A DNA stretch of 64,000 bases from Paraspadella gotoi (GCA_051294375.1 CM119264.1:23630858-23694857), one strand, 5' to 3'; numbered from the stretch's first letter, positions 35,323 to 48,800 are shown. Program-made: numbers and translations. The notes: a model not told the origin generated them from the letters alone.

Positions 35323-35750
35323 AGTAGCAAGGCACAAACGGTCAGATATTCTAGAAGCTTCTTCTTGTATGTTCCTGATGGGACAATGCTGATTAAGATA
35401 ATTAGGTCATCGCAAAACTTTCACCGGTTTTTGTAACACTTTGCTATTAGGCTTGAAAAACAAAAAAAATTATCTACCTCGTTGGAATTGTTGTGTCTCG
35501 GAGGAAAAACGAAGAGTGATGATCAGAAATATCAACTCATTGACGATATACAGAGAAATAAAATTGAGCAAAGATGAGAAGGAGAAAGGCAAATCTAGCA
35601 AAAATGATTGATCCTTGATTAAAAATGATTGTACGATATTCATCCATCCTTTATCCATCGAGGCAGTTTTTTTTTTTCGCTGAAAAGTTAATAAAAACAG
35701 TGTCAATTGCAATACCAAATTACGTTTCGCTTTTCTTTTTTGCAACAAAA

Positions 35751-35754
<4 letters not shown>

Positions 35755-35816
<62 letters not shown>

Positions 35817-35829
35817 AAAGAAAGAAGGA

Positions 35830-35875
<46 letters not shown>
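35755..35875. repeat. (AAAG)n microsatellite
   Basis: About 28 AAAG units with few interruptions. Confidence 0.95.
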
Positions 35876-36469
35876 AGCAAATAATCAAAAAGAATAAAAG
35901 AAAAAAAAGCGAAGAAAAAGGAAAAATGATTTGATATGAAAAGCTAAAAATATATATATAGTTTTCATTATGCCTTCCAAATAACAAGCGCTTCAACAAT
36001 TTTGATCTTCAGCTATTGCATTTGCACAATTCCAATCATGTTTTTCATCAGTAACTTCTCTTTGTTTCTCTTCAAATTGCTCGTGACGGCGTTGGGATGG
36101 AATCAGTAGATTAATCTCAATATCCAAGCAGTGAGCACACACGTCACAATTGACTTCGTTGTAAGAATTTGACGAAACGTAGTTTGCTACCCACTCAAAC
36201 TGAAGGCTGCTCCAATGCATGTAAAATGCTTTTAAGAGTTGATTAAAATTTATTGGTCAAAATGCTATTTTAAAAGTCATAATGTCATCTTGGAAGTAAA
36301 AGAGATGAATTCCATAGAAAATCTTTATAGGTGCGTGAATAACGCTGAAAAAAAGTTGGGCTATACATAAATATTTAAAAAAAATAAAAAAATTAATCAA
36401 TACAACTTTCATTTATTCAATTAATATAAAAAAAATTTTAAATTAAATAGAGAAACAGGTTCTTTTTTT

Positions 36470-36745
36470 ATTTAAACTCATTTTCACTCGGACGATTCCA
36501 TCGAAACTTTATTTTTCCTACCCAATCGCACACAAAATTTCAAGTAAATCAAGCCATCCACTCATGAGTTATTGGCGTTCAAAGTGGGGACGGACCAACG
36601 GAAGGACGGACCGACAGACATTCAGATAGACAGACAAACGGACCTCGATATTTTTGCATAATTTATTATAATTTGATGTTTTTAAATGATTTAAGTGACC
36701 GATAAGATTTTGGGATAGGACCTACAAAGTGAATTATAGAGCAAA
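36470..36745 (-). repeat. Dispersed repeat with GTCCGTCC tract, second copy
   Basis: Reverse-oriented relative of 16370-16640: TTGCATAATTTATTATAATT adjoins a run of GACGGACC and GACAGACA words, and both carry a similar stretch around AATTATAGAGC. It ends just before the nested hAT element. Confidence 0.6.
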
Positions 36746-36853
36746 AAGAGACATATGTAAAACTTAGGGTTGAAGAGACAGTAATTATTGATATGTGTTA
36801 ATGACAGAACCGTTCAATATAAGCAGTACTTGAGCTTCGGATTAGGCTGTAAC

Positions 36854-37169
36854 TGAAAGAACGTTTTGCCTCGTCTTTATATCTTTATCTCGGTCACATG
36901 AACGCGTCCTTATTTTAAGCATTTTTACGGTCAATTTTTGCTCTGGTCGTCTCAACGTTTGGCGAGAATCTCGATCAATTTTCATTCGTTTTCTGGATCG
37001 AATCATGAACTTTTAATCGTCTGTTCGAAACTTCGTTTCTACGAGTTTCTGTACCGTGTTTTGTGTGTTTTCCAAATAAAATGCGTTTCTAGAACTCTTG
37101 TCGATACATTTTGGACGGACGACGCTTGGAACGTTAGTCTCCGCGGGCGAGAAGATAGATTCTTCTACA
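36854..37169 (+). repeat. 5' LTR of the BEL/Pao element
   Basis: TG...CA ends. Contains CCAAATAAAATGCG (a possible polyadenylation region). Near-identity to the 3' LTR implies recent insertion. Confidence 0.88.
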
Positions 37170-37226
37170 GTAGAAACGAAGAAACTGCTTCGCGGATATA
37201 ACGTCGAATTTTTAAAACAAAGAAAA

Positions 37227-38863
37227 ATGACGACGTTCAAAATTCTCGCGTCCATCGACGACGTTCATGAAGATATACTTTACGTAAAAAAGTGCGCGCT
37301 TGAATTTCCTTCAACATTTATTGAAGTTTCAATGGATTTGAAAAAGATTCTTGTTACTGGTCTGAAAGAAATAAAGGCTCTGAACGAAACAAGGACTAAA
37401 GAACTCGCCAACGAAATCTTTGGAAAGATTGAAGAACGATTCGGAAACCTTGAAAAACAATTTTGTGAATCCACTGCCCTCAATGAGGCGGCAATGGAAA
37501 AGATTATGGCAGAGACTTGGGCTCAATTTGATAAATTGAAAGAAGACGAAATTTCTGCTAAAGATCATGAGCTGCGCGCCGTTACAGAAGAACTCCGTTT
37601 AACGAAAGAACTGTTGGTTTCTGAGCGGGCTCGTTCAGCATCGCCTCCTGTCATTTTTCGAGGACCACAGCCCACATCAAACGATGGGGGAGAAATCTAT
37701 CCTTCTGTAGCTTTCACATTCCCCAAGAACCGAAAATCATTACAACGGCGATTGAAACAAACAACGAGGCCGTTGGTAACGCCAACGTCTTCCTACTGAA
37801 GAGACAGTGATAATTGTTATGTGTTAGTGACAGAACCGTTCAATATAAGCAGTCCTGAGCTTCGGATCAGGCTGTAACACCATGTTACAGGCGGGTTAAG
37901 CGCCCCGTCCCTATTAACTGCCAAGACGACCACCGGCTAGAACCCCGGACCTTTGGGTTGGGAGGCGAATGACTTGCCTCCGGCACCAATGGCCGCTGAT
38001 GAACGGTTGGTGGGTTTTAGTCCACCATACATCCCCCCCTCCCGAGAGAAGATGTCTGTTGCGTCTCTCAGTGAATTGTTGTTGGTGGAAAGTCGTCACC
38101 AAGTTGAGCATGTCGCCTGATGTGTTGGGGCGGAAAGTGCATCGCCAGGTTGAGGCATGTCGCCTGAAAGTGTTGTTGTGTTGTGTCGGAAGTCGGGCTC
38201 ACCAATGAAGAGACAGTGATAATTGTTATGTGTTAGTGACAGAACCGTTCATATAAGCAGTCCCTGAGCTTCGGATCAGGCTGTAACACCATGTTACAGG
38301 CGGGTTAAGCGCCCCGTCCCTCTTAACTGCCAGACGACCACCGGGCTAGAACCCCGGACCTTTGGGTTGGGAGGCGAATGACTTGCCTCCGGCACCAATG
38401 GCCGCTGATGAACGGTTGGTGGGTTTTAGTCCACCATGACTACTATTCTTCGCCGCGACCAGTGAGGAACTTCTCATGCCTGTACTGCAGTTTGGACCAC
38501 GATCTTGCCTTCTGCTTTAGATTTCGTAGTTTAGACGCGGAAAGGAAACTAAAATTCGTCATGAATCAAAGATTGTGCTTTCGATGTCTGAGACCGGGTC
38601 ACGTGGCCCGGCTATGCGAATCTAAGAGTCGGTGCGCTGTTTGTGATGGCCGGCACCACTCTACTCTCCACGACACTTCAATTTGCATACCAGTGACGAG
38701 AACTCGTGCAGTTTCAATTGCGGAAAAGACTTTGAATGCGAATCTGATGACTCAACCTAGATTTGGGTCACAGGATACATCGATCACGACGAGCTCAAAG
38801 CTGGGAATAAGAGAAACATTAATTTTTTCTGAATCCAAAGAAACCAAAGATGAAAAAAAATGA
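37227..38863 (+). pseudogene. BEL/Pao gag interrupted by a TRIM-like element
   Basis: From ATG at 37227 the frame encodes an alpha-helical, coiled-coil-like segment of about 190 residues. It stops where the inserted element begins (37797) and continues after it (about 38440) with a cysteine/histidine-rich region: CLYCSLDHDLAFC, then CFRCLRPGHVARLC, then CAVCDGRHHSTLH, the pattern of BEL/Pao gag zinc knuckles. The frame ends at 38863 without passing into pol. The interruption inactivates it as it stands. Confidence 0.8.
37797..38436 (+). mobile_element. TRIM-like element B, 640 bp, inside gag
   Basis: Two 231-bp direct terminal repeats (37797-38027, 38206-38436) differ by about five single-base changes, mostly homopolymer length. 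They enclose 178 bp with no coding capacity. Ends are TG...CA. Flanking target duplication is imperfect (CCTAC before, ACTAC shortly after). The size and architecture suit a terminal-repeat retrotransposon in miniature, but primer-binding and polypurine sites are not convincing. Confidence 0.7.
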
Positions 38864-39033
38864 ATAGTGAAGGAAATGTTTTCTTTGTTTGTTTAAACTA
38901 TCGTTAATCAATGAATGACTTTTGATACGCATTTTCTCACCTTTATTGAATTGGTTCTAATTTTACTGGTTTTTATTTTTGCGTGATATAGACTCGGCTT
39001 TATTTTGTCAATGTTTATATTGACAGATGGGGG

Positions 39034-39349
39034 TGAAAGAACGTTTTGCCTCGTCTTTATATCTTTATCTCGGTCACATGAACGCGTCCTTATTTTAAGC
39101 ATTTTTACGGTCAATTTTTGCTCTGGTCGTCTCAACGTTTGGCGAGAATCTCGATCAATTTTCATTCGTTTTCTGGATCGAATCATGAACTTTTAATCGT
39201 CTGTTCGAAACTTCGTTTCTACGAGTTTCTGTACCGTGTTTTGTGTGTTTTCCAAATAAAATGCGTTTCTAGAACTCTTGTCGATACATTTTGGACGGAC
39301 GACGCTTGGAACGTTAGTCTCCGCGGGCGAGAAGATAGATTATTCTACA
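39034..39349 (+). repeat. 3' LTR of the BEL/Pao element
   Basis: Partner of 36854-37169, preceded by the purine tract GATGGGGG and followed by target duplication GTAAC. Confidence 0.88.
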
Positions 39350-40119
39350 GTAACACCATGGTGGGTTAAGCGCCCCGTCCCTCTTAACTGCTAGGCGGCC
39401 ACCGAGCTAGAAGGCCGGACCTTTGGGTTGGGAGGCGAATGACTTGCCTCTGGCACCAATGGCCGCTGATGAACTGTTGGTGGATTTTAGTCCACCATAC
39501 ATCCCCCCCTCCCGTAGGAAGAAGTCTGTTGCGTCTCTTCAGTGAATTGTTGTTGGTGGAAAGTTCGTCACCAAGTTGAGCCATGTCGCCTAATGTGTTG
39601 TGGGCCGAAAGTGCATCGCCAGGTTGAGGCATGTCACCTGAAAGTGTTGTTGTTGCTGTTGTGTTCGGAAGTCGGGCTCACCAATGAAGAGACAGTTGGT
39701 GGATTTTAGTCCACCATAGGGTTACGTTAACCGTTAATTTTTGAGGAACTTTGCTTAACCATTAAACTAACATTTTTAACGGTAAACCGTTAAAATCGGT
39801 TAATTTTAAAATTTTACTTTAAATTTAAAATATTATTATTTAAATCACACTAAAGTATTTAATGGTATTTTATCTTTAACTCTTGCTCCTGAATCTTCTT
39901 TATCTTTTATTTCAAATAGATTAAGTAATAAGTATACATTTTAGTTGGTAAATGAAAAATTGGTTTGAGCAAACTATCTTGAATCTACCTTGATAATTTG
40001 GCAATTATTGTGATAAATCTTGCATACAAAACTTTTCTTTTGCCTCATAGCATAATAAAAATATACAAAAAGAAAAAGAAAGAAAAAACAATTGTAATTG
40101 AAAAAACGTAACTGTAAAA

Positions 40120-40163
40120 AGCGCTGATGAAGGCTCGAATTTATGAGCCGAAATATGTCTGCT
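40120..40163 (+). ncRNA. Hammerhead-like motif inside the hAT element
   Basis: Helix I AGCG/UGCU (4 bp with one G-U), core CUGAUGA, helix II GGCUC/GAGCC with an 8-nt loop, GAAA, helix III AUAUGU (self-pairing with wobble), C17. Followed by an AAATAAAATC segment and a TTTGTTATTCTCTC box like the other copies. No (CT)n tract precedes this copy. Confidence 0.55.
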
Positions 40164-41109
40164 AAGATACAAAATAAAATCGTTGTACAAATTAAATCAA
40201 AAACTTTGTTATTCTCTCAAAAACAACGAAAGAAAGGATTATACCATGGATTCTAATTCTATATTTTGTTTTCTCATTCTCTTTTTCTTTCGTTATTTCT
40301 CTTCATTATTTTTCTAGTTGTTAGTTTCTTGAACGCTTGTTTTTTGTTTTAACAATGACCACAAATATAAATTATGAATTTTAATTTTTTGATTGTTTGA
40401 TTGATCGATTGATCAAAAGATTTATTGATTATTAAATATATTTTTAGTTTTTATTAATTTTTTTCATTCATTTCTATTTTATTTAATTTGCTTCTTTGTT
40501 CGTTTTAAAGGTGCTATAAAAAATAGCAGAATAGAATATATTATTTTATAAAAAAAATTAATTTGCAAGAAAAGGTTTGCAACTATCTGCATGTGCATAT
40601 ATATTATATTTCAAAACATTCTTTAATGTAAATGCATAAAATTAGTTAAAAGAAAAAAGGAAAAAAAATTTGGGAGAAAATAAGTAAGAAAAGAAAAATA
40701 AAAGAAAAAAGAAAGATAAAAGAAAAGGGGGAAAAGGAGAGAAAAGAAAGGGGGAAAACAAGGAGGGAAAAATAGAGGGAGAAAAAGAAAGGTACAGAAG
40801 GAGATAATGTTAGGGGAAAAAAGATTAAGAGAGAGATTAGGATAGAAAAAAGATTAAAAGGTTAAAAACAGGGAAAGAAAGAGAGGTGCAAAAATATTAT
40901 GATAAAAGGAGAGGAGAATAAGAGATGACAGAAAAAATACTTTTCTTTTAAAAAATCAGAGATCTTATATATTAAAAAAATCATATTTGAAAATTAACCG
41001 AATTTAACCGTTAAAATAAATATATTAACGGTTAGGTTAAAAATATTTTTAAACGTTAATAACCGTTAACGGTTAACGGTTAACGGTTATCGTAACCCAA
41101 GTAAAACTC

Positions 41110-41149
41110 GGCTGTAAAAATAATGAAAGTCACTCCTTCAGTCTTCAAC

Positions 41150-41245
<96 letters not shown>

Positions 41246-42040
41246 CTAACGAGGCTATTGAGGTTAGACTAATCAAAAAGTTGCATTCGGTCGCTTAGCG
41301 ACGGAAATCGGGGGAAACGACGACGACGACGACGACGACGACGACGTCGAGGACTACGACGGTGACAAACGACTAGGGCGACGGCGATGATGACTACGAC
41401 GACGACGTTAACGACGATATTAACCAATTCTTGTCAGCTGTCACGTGATTTACTGTGTTAAAGACTGTAAATACGACAATGGAAAGGATGACAACTACGT
41501 ATGACAAGTCTCATGTGTATTTATCACAATTAAAACCCTCGATTGTAATTGAAATGTTGATACAGATATAATATTTCGATATATAATCATTTATATATTT
41601 ATATTTATATATTTATATTAATCAAGTGATTTTCTGCACCCCTTAGTTTAATCTCAATGATGATGACAATGTTCAAGACAATAATAATATTTGTATCTCT
41701 CATCTCTTCTGATTTTAACGATAAAGACAATGACCATGATAATACTAATGAATTTTTGATCTCCAATCGGATGATTAGCTGCACCTTCTATTCCGATTTC
41801 AATGACTAGGTCGACGGCAATTATCTCAACTAAATTCAGATCTCCTATCACCCGATCGGCTCCAAAATTTATTTTGATTTTAAACGATAACTATTATAAC
41901 TATGAAAATACCGACGATTTTGTATATCCCGCCATTTGATTAACTAAACCTTCTATTCTGATTTTTAACAATTACGATGACAACTACGGAAATCTTTGTA
42001 TCTCCGTTCACGTGATTAGCTGCAACTTCTATTCAGATTT

Positions 42041-42096
<56 letters not shown>

Positions 42097-43026
42097 AACG
42101 ACGATACCGACGATCTTCGGATCTCCCGTCACGTGATTAACTGCGCCCTCGCCTCTGATTGCGACGATAAAACGCACGAGGTTCGACAAAAGGGAAAATA
42201 AAACGCGAATCTATCGAGAGGATAAAGTAGGCGGACCGGGTGGGGAGGGGGGAGGGGGAGATGAGAAAGGGATGGGAGGAAGAAGGAGGGAGAGGAAGAG
42301 GAGGGAGGAAAAAAGACAAAAGAGGGAGAAAAAAACGAAAAGACAATTTCCTTAGTTTTGTCTCCGGTTGAGGAAGAGGAGGAGGAGAGGGAGGGATGAG
42401 AAGTGAGTAAAAACGATAAAAAGCGAACAAAGCAACAAATCCAATTACAATTGTATATGTAGATTAAACTGTGAGAATAAGCGACAAGATTTGTCGCGCG
42501 GCCCGTCTCGCTCTCCCTCGCGTTGTCTCTCTCTTTCTCTCGCTCTGTCTCCCGCTCTTTCTCTTCATCCCGTCGCCATTCTTTCTTTCTTAGCTCGTCG
42601 CTTTCTCTCCGTCTCGCTCTCTCCCACGCCCTCTGGCTCCTTCCTTGCCTTGCCTTTCTCCATGCTCTGTCCTCTCTCTCTCGCACTTCTCTCGTCTCCC
42701 TCTCCCTCTAACCCAAAAGGAAAAGGCGCTCGAGTGCGAAGACCCCGAGGGAGAAACTCGCGGTGACATTTTCACCGAAATCACAAAAATCGGAAAAGCA
42801 ACAAAAAAAGAAAAAAATCGAAGGAAAAGAGAGGAAAGGAAAAAAGAAAAGGGAGGAAAGAAAAGAAAAAAGAAAAAACTAAAAGAGACGAGGAAATGGA
42901 AACTTGGACGCAGCGCCTCGGAAACGAGGGGCGTCGGAGAATTTAAAGAAAACACACGTGCGAGAAAGAGAGACCCGGGAAGAATGGAGAGAACAGATTG
43001 AGGAGAAGAGAAAGAAGAGAGAGAAG

Positions 43027-43076
<50 letters not shown>

Positions 43077-43450
43077 GAGGAGAGAGAAGAAGGAGAGAGT
43101 AGAGAGAGAGAGAGAACAGAGAAATAATAAGAAATAAAGAAGGTGAAGAACAAGGAAAGAGAAAGAGAGAAAGAGAATTTGTGAAAAGTAATTAAATATA
43201 TTGATTATAGTTTCACTTAAAACATTTTATTTTCTATTTGAATGGGGTGTTTTTTATTCTCTTCAAATTATGATACAGATGCATACCAAGTTACAACATG
43301 TACATAAACAGCAGAATGACAATGGAAAAATAATACACAGGCAAATTATTTGCAATTATTTACCTCCATTTTACTCGGGACACTTATCCTTAAGTTTAAT
43401 TTTCTTGCAACTCTCTCTATAGATCTTTTAGCTCTATAACTATTTTGAGT
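41110..43450. other. Microsatellite-dominated spacer
   Basis: Contains (GAC)n blocks (41320-41345, 42042-42100), AT-rich sequence, and purine- or pyrimidine-rich low-complexity stretches (42240-43170). The long frames in it are compositional. No supported gene. Confidence 0.5.
41152..41245. repeat. (CT)n microsatellite
   Basis: About 45 uninterrupted CT units, 45 bp beyond the right end of the nested hAT element. Confidence 0.97.
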
Positions 43451-43779
43451 TTTTGCCCCTTGTTATTATTTTCGTTCTTCTGTTTTTATTGACCAAACGA
43501 CGGAAAAAAAATGACAACAATAACAACAACCTCAAAGACGTCTATCGCAGGAAGATTGCGACGTCACCATCAATTACAAAGAAAATGTGGAGGAGGAAGA
43601 GGAGGAAGAAGAGGTGGAGGAGGGAAGGAGGAGGAGGAGGAGGTGGATGACGAGAAGGAGGAGCGCGATTACAAAGACGATTACAACAACAAAGAGTCGG
43701 GCATCGGACGAACGACTCCGAGATCGAAAGCCTCGTCAGAGTCTCTGCTGCAAAGTGCAGCATTTATGGCTGATCATAA

Positions 43780-44815
<1,036 letters not shown>

Positions 44816-45896
44816 TGAACCCGACTTGAAAAAATATTAAAACAATTACGTACCAAAATTATCATTGATATATATAAAAATTATAACAAAAAACGACTTT
44901 TACAACCAGAACAAAAACCTCGTGGATAAATTAAAGGGAAAATACAACATCTTACTCAAAAATTATTACAAAAAATATCAAGAGTAAAAAGACAAAGACA
45001 AACACGTTATAAACGACAACACGGAAAACATCCATAACAACAACGACGACAAAAACGAGCGAGCGACGCTGTGCGGCGCTAGTCTCTGATTCGGACGTCG
45101 AATCGCAGCTGTAAATAACGATTCTAATGAAAGAGGGAGGATCGAGAGGCGAGGGGGAGTGACCGTGGGCGGGGCTGTTGGGTGGTGAAGGAACTGTAGC
45201 GGGTGTTATTGTTGTGGAGGTGGTAATGAGGATTGTGGGTGTCACACCGAGTCAGTCAGTCACGAGTGAAAAGTTGTTTTTTTTGTTATTCCAATTTGTC
45301 TCTTCATTGTGCCACATTCGAGCTAATTTCGAGCAAAAAATTTGGCGAGGGAAGAAAAATTTTTTAGGGGAGAAAAAAACGCAAAGAAAATTTCTCATTT
45401 TCACTCTCGAGTTGAGAAAATCTCTCGGGGAAAATAACTTGAATCTACCGTAAAAAAAAATGGGGCTCTCCAAAAATATTTAGATAGTTTTGTAAAAGAA
45501 AATTCTTAAACCAACCGAATTGAACGTCAAAATAGATAAAGACAATACGTCAAATAAAAGGTAAAATTTTAAAGAAAACAAATTTGACAATAAACATAAA
45601 AACTTTATAATGTTACTAAAAAAAAGCCAATCTAAGGCACATAATGAAATGTTTTAAAAAGAAAAATACAAAAAATTTAAAAAAATAAATCGAATACCAC
45701 TTAGAAAAAGATAAGAAAATTAAATCCAACTAAAAACCAGATTTAAAAAAGGGTTTGAATAGAAAAATCTAACAAAAAAAGCAAATCCAACAAAAGCCAT
45801 TTTCTTTTCCCAAAAGTCTTTTTTTCCTGTGGCGCCGAAGCGTGTCGCCGCCAAATTGAAGTGTCTCCGGACGTTTCTTTCCTTTTCCTTCCTTCC

Positions 45897-45903
45897 TTCC
45901 TTC

Positions 45904-45992
<89 letters not shown>
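45897..45992. repeat. (CTTT)n microsatellite
   Basis: About 23 units of TTTC. Confidence 0.95.
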
Positions 45993-45993
<1 letters not shown>

Positions 45994-46464
45994 CTCTTTC
46001 CCCAGGCATGCTTGGATGCCGTTTTCTCCCCCATTTCTCTTAATCTTCTTCTCTTTTCCTTTTCCCACTTTTCCTTCTTCGTTTTCGCGCCAAATTTTTT
46101 ACGATTAACCTTTTGTTGACGTTTTGTTTTTCGTGTTCTGAATGAATTCGGCAAAGAGCGCCATCTCGACGCCGTATCATTGCCACCTCGATGCCAAAAG
46201 GCTCGCCATCCCAACGCCACCGCTTTCCTCTATCGCCATCCCGGTATTTTTGTGAAATTTTTGAACCGACAAAAAATGGATGACGGGAAAAACTCATTTT
46301 TGAAAAACAACAAAAATAAACAAAAATAGAATTATCAATCGCGAAAAAAAAAACTAATTAGCTCTCTGTAAAAAATGTTGCCACCATTTTTTTTGAATAA
46401 AGGAGAAACGAAATTTTGGTTTCTTACTCTTCATCATTTTTAAGGGGAAATGAAATACAATGAA

Positions 46465-46585
46465 TCGACGATTTAAAAGAGATTCCACGCTTTTTCATCT
46501 CATTTAACTGGTTGTTCCTCTTAATTTTTTAATAAAAAGAGATTTCTCGCTTTTTCATCTAATTTAACTGGTTGTTCCTTTTAAT
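46465..46585 (+). repeat. Two-unit tandem duplication
   Basis: Two copies of a roughly 65-bp unit containing CTCGCTTTTTCATCTAATTT and AACTGGTTGTTCCT. Confidence 0.75.
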
Positions 46586-47711
46586 TCAACCCCCCCCATC
46601 TCGTCTCTACCAACGCCCTCTTTCACCCCAAGGCCTCTTACCAATTAAATCATCCCTGTCTCGCCCACATCACCACACCACACCACTCCTCTCCTCTCCC
46701 AACACTCCCCACGACTATATCTTTGATCTCACCAGGAAATGAACGGCGTCCATTTTGGGTTCCGAAGCCGAAAAGAGAAGTCGACTCCACGATCTTCTTT
46801 CCCGCCATCTCATTGGATCTTCTTCCTCCCAAATGACATCGACCAATCGACCAATCGGATCTTCCTTCCAGTTTAATTAATCACCCGATCCTTCAATGAT
46901 CTTACCTGATTTCTCCTTAAGGCGTGACCTCATGCTTTGACCTCATCTGATCTCGTCGATCTCATCAGATCAAAAATAATCATCAGATCCCATTTTTTCT
47001 CATGAGATCTACGCAATTTCTTTCCGTCTTTTCTTTTTTTTGCAGATCCCATCGGTTGTCTCTCTCATCCCCATGACCTCATCGGATCCGACTCCACTCA
47101 ATGACCTCATTCCCGCCCTAATTGCCCAAACATTATTCTCATCCACCCTACTTTCTCTGCTCTTCGTTTTATGAGGCTTCTCCTCGTTTCCACTCTCCCA
47201 GTCTCTCCCTCCTTCGTCTCATTCCATTCCTTTCTCGATTTCGTTTCATCTCCCTTTCTTTCCCCGATCCTCTCTTATCCCGCTTGTCCGACTTCAATGT
47301 TTGAATATTTATTTATTTTAGATCTAACTTAACATAATTTACCTTAATTATGATAATTAATTGATTCTTAATACTAAAGATATCCGACTTTTAAAAAAAA
47401 AACACTTACGTACTTCATTTCCCCTCCCCCCCACCGCTCCGTTCCCATCCCTACCCATCTTCTTCATCCCCCACCCCCACGGATTCAACTGATCCAATAA
47501 CCTTTTGATCTTTCGTAGATCGGGAAACGAATGGCGCTGCGGACCCCGAACTCTGGAAGGAGTCGAGGTCACGTGATTGGGGGTCGAGGTTACGTGATTC
47601 GAGGTCAGGGTCACGTGATACGGGTCAATGAGAGACTGGAAACGATAACCCATTAAAGCCAATCACGCGAAAATTTGGGGAGAGAAGGGGGAAAATGGCC
47701 CTCTGCTCGTT

Positions 47712-47714
<3 letters not shown>

Positions 47715-47754
<40 letters not shown>
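47715..47754. repeat. (GGC)n microsatellite
   Basis: About 13 GGC units in an otherwise AT-rich spacer. Confidence 0.9.
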
Positions 47755-47757
<3 letters not shown>

Positions 47758-47962
47758 GTTATTGATTCATTTGAATTATTTTTCTTTCTGCTGAATTCAT
47801 TTAATTTCTTTTTAGCAAAAAATTGGGCACTAAAATTTATAAAAAAAGCATAATTTTTCCAATTTTAGTAGGGAATTTTGCATATTTTATATGCCATATT
47901 TACTGTAAATAATTTTTTAATTCTGAGACCAAATGAGAATTATGAACTTACCTCTTTTCGTC

Positions 47963-47995
47963 TCTCTCTCTCTCTCTTCACACACTCCTCTCTCT

Positions 47996-48092
<97 letters not shown>

Positions 48093-48130
48093 CTCTCCTC
48101 TCTTCTCTCTCTCTCTTCTCTCTCTCTCGT
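47963..48130. repeat. (CT)n compound microsatellite
   Basis: Interrupted CT tract of about 165 bp. Confidence 0.95.
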
Positions 48131-48523
48131 CTCCCATCGGCGAACGAGCCAAGTTTTTCGCTTAATGTTTATCGATTCCGTTGGTGGCGCTGATGCGATC
48201 GGTGGCGCTGCCGACATTGATAGCTTTGCCATCGGCGTTTGTGGCGCAAAAAGTATTGCTAGGGCTGATGGTATTGTTGTCGCTGATGGCAATAGAGGAA
48301 GGGGGATCATTTGTGATGCTTGTGGACGTGTTAGTATTAAATTTTGGGTTTTCTTCGCGACTTACAAATTTATTTAATTTTTACATTTATTTTAAAATTT
48401 AAATAATTAGAATTGTAATTGTAAAGTCTAATTCAGTAAAACAAGTAATTTTGCAATTTTTTATAAATAGTTAACACTCGCAACACACGAACGGTGTTAA
48501 CCTATAAAAAAAACAAAAGGGTA

Positions 48524-48800
48524 AAGATGAAAAATGAAAATAAATTTTGTAGAGAACGATTGAAAGAAAAAGAAAAAATATATTTTTTTTTCTCTCTTTC
48601 TATCATTCTTAAATTCTTTATTCCTTGTTTTTTCTTTTTCTTTCAATCGTTCTCTACTTCAAAATTTATTTATAAATAAAAATATAAATATATTTATTAC
48701 ACTGTTTTTTTTTNNNNNNNNNNAACAGTGTAATATTTATATAATAAATAAATAACAAGAAAAAAAGAACGAAAGATAAAAAAAAAAAAGAAATGAATAA
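48524..48800. repeat. Inverted repeats around an N gap
   Basis: AGAGAACGATTGAAAGAAAA near 48551 faces its complement near 48640-48655. The 50 bp before the gap (ending TTACACTGTTTTTTTTT) face their complement (AACAGTGTAATATTTATATA) directly after it. The 10-N gap at 48714-48723 lies at the centre of a foldback. Confidence 0.75.

Larger units (their letters stand above)
36854..39349 (+). mobile_element. BEL/Pao LTR retrotransposon, gag-only, non-autonomous
   Basis: Two 316-bp LTRs (36854-37169, 39034-39349) beginning TGAAAGAACG and ending CTACA differ by about one base on my reading. A perfect 5-bp target duplication GTAAC (36849-36853, 39350-39354) flanks them. A purine tract GATGGGGG precedes the 3' LTR. 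The internal region, after removing a later 640-bp insertion, is only about 1.2 kb and encodes gag-like sequence with a BEL/Pao-type zinc-finger region. No protease, reverse transcriptase, RNase H or integrase is present, so mobilisation would need helper proteins. Confidence 0.85.
36771..39716 (+). mobile_element. TRIM-like element A, interrupted by BEL/Pao
   Basis: Starts TGAAGAGACAGTAATTATTG, is cut at 36853 by the BEL/Pao insertion, resumes at 39355 and ends TTTTAGTCCACCA. The flanks share TAGGGT (36765-36770, 39717-39722) as target duplication. The downstream terminal repeat is internally deleted (TGAAGAGACAG joined to TTGGTGGATTTTAG near 39690). It inserted inside the terminal repeat of the hAT element. 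Confidence 0.75.
36765..41100 (+). mobile_element. hAT-type element (about 1.38 kb net) hosting a nest of insertions
   Basis: An 8-bp target duplication GTAAAACT flanks it (36757-36764 and 41101-41108). Left terminus TAGGGT is split from its continuation TACGTTAACCGTTAA by the insertion at 36771-39716. The right end is the complement of TTGGGTTACGATAACCGTTA. Subterminal TTAACGG repeats (for example 41060-41090) are typical of hAT. No transposase frame is visible in 39723-41100. A hammerhead-like unit (40120-40163) also lies inside it. Confidence 0.82.

Noticed and set aside
35470-35640. Minus-strand frame MDKGWMNIVQSF... as an upstream exon of the XK-like gene
   Set aside because: Its phase does not join in frame to the proposed first exon, and it runs into an (AAAG)n tract.
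35993-36220. Minus-strand frame with cysteines and an acidic end, upstream of the XK-like gene
   Set aside because: Some coding character, but no homology or junctions to connect it; too weak to call a gene.
42129-43153. Long overlapping frames on both strands
   Set aside because: Compositional, purine/pyrimidine-rich sequence without exon signals.
48165-48340. Frames on both strands with Gly/Ala or Asn/Thr/Ser triplet patterning
   Set aside because: Looks like a decayed GCYGAT-type triplet repeat; no splice or start evidence.
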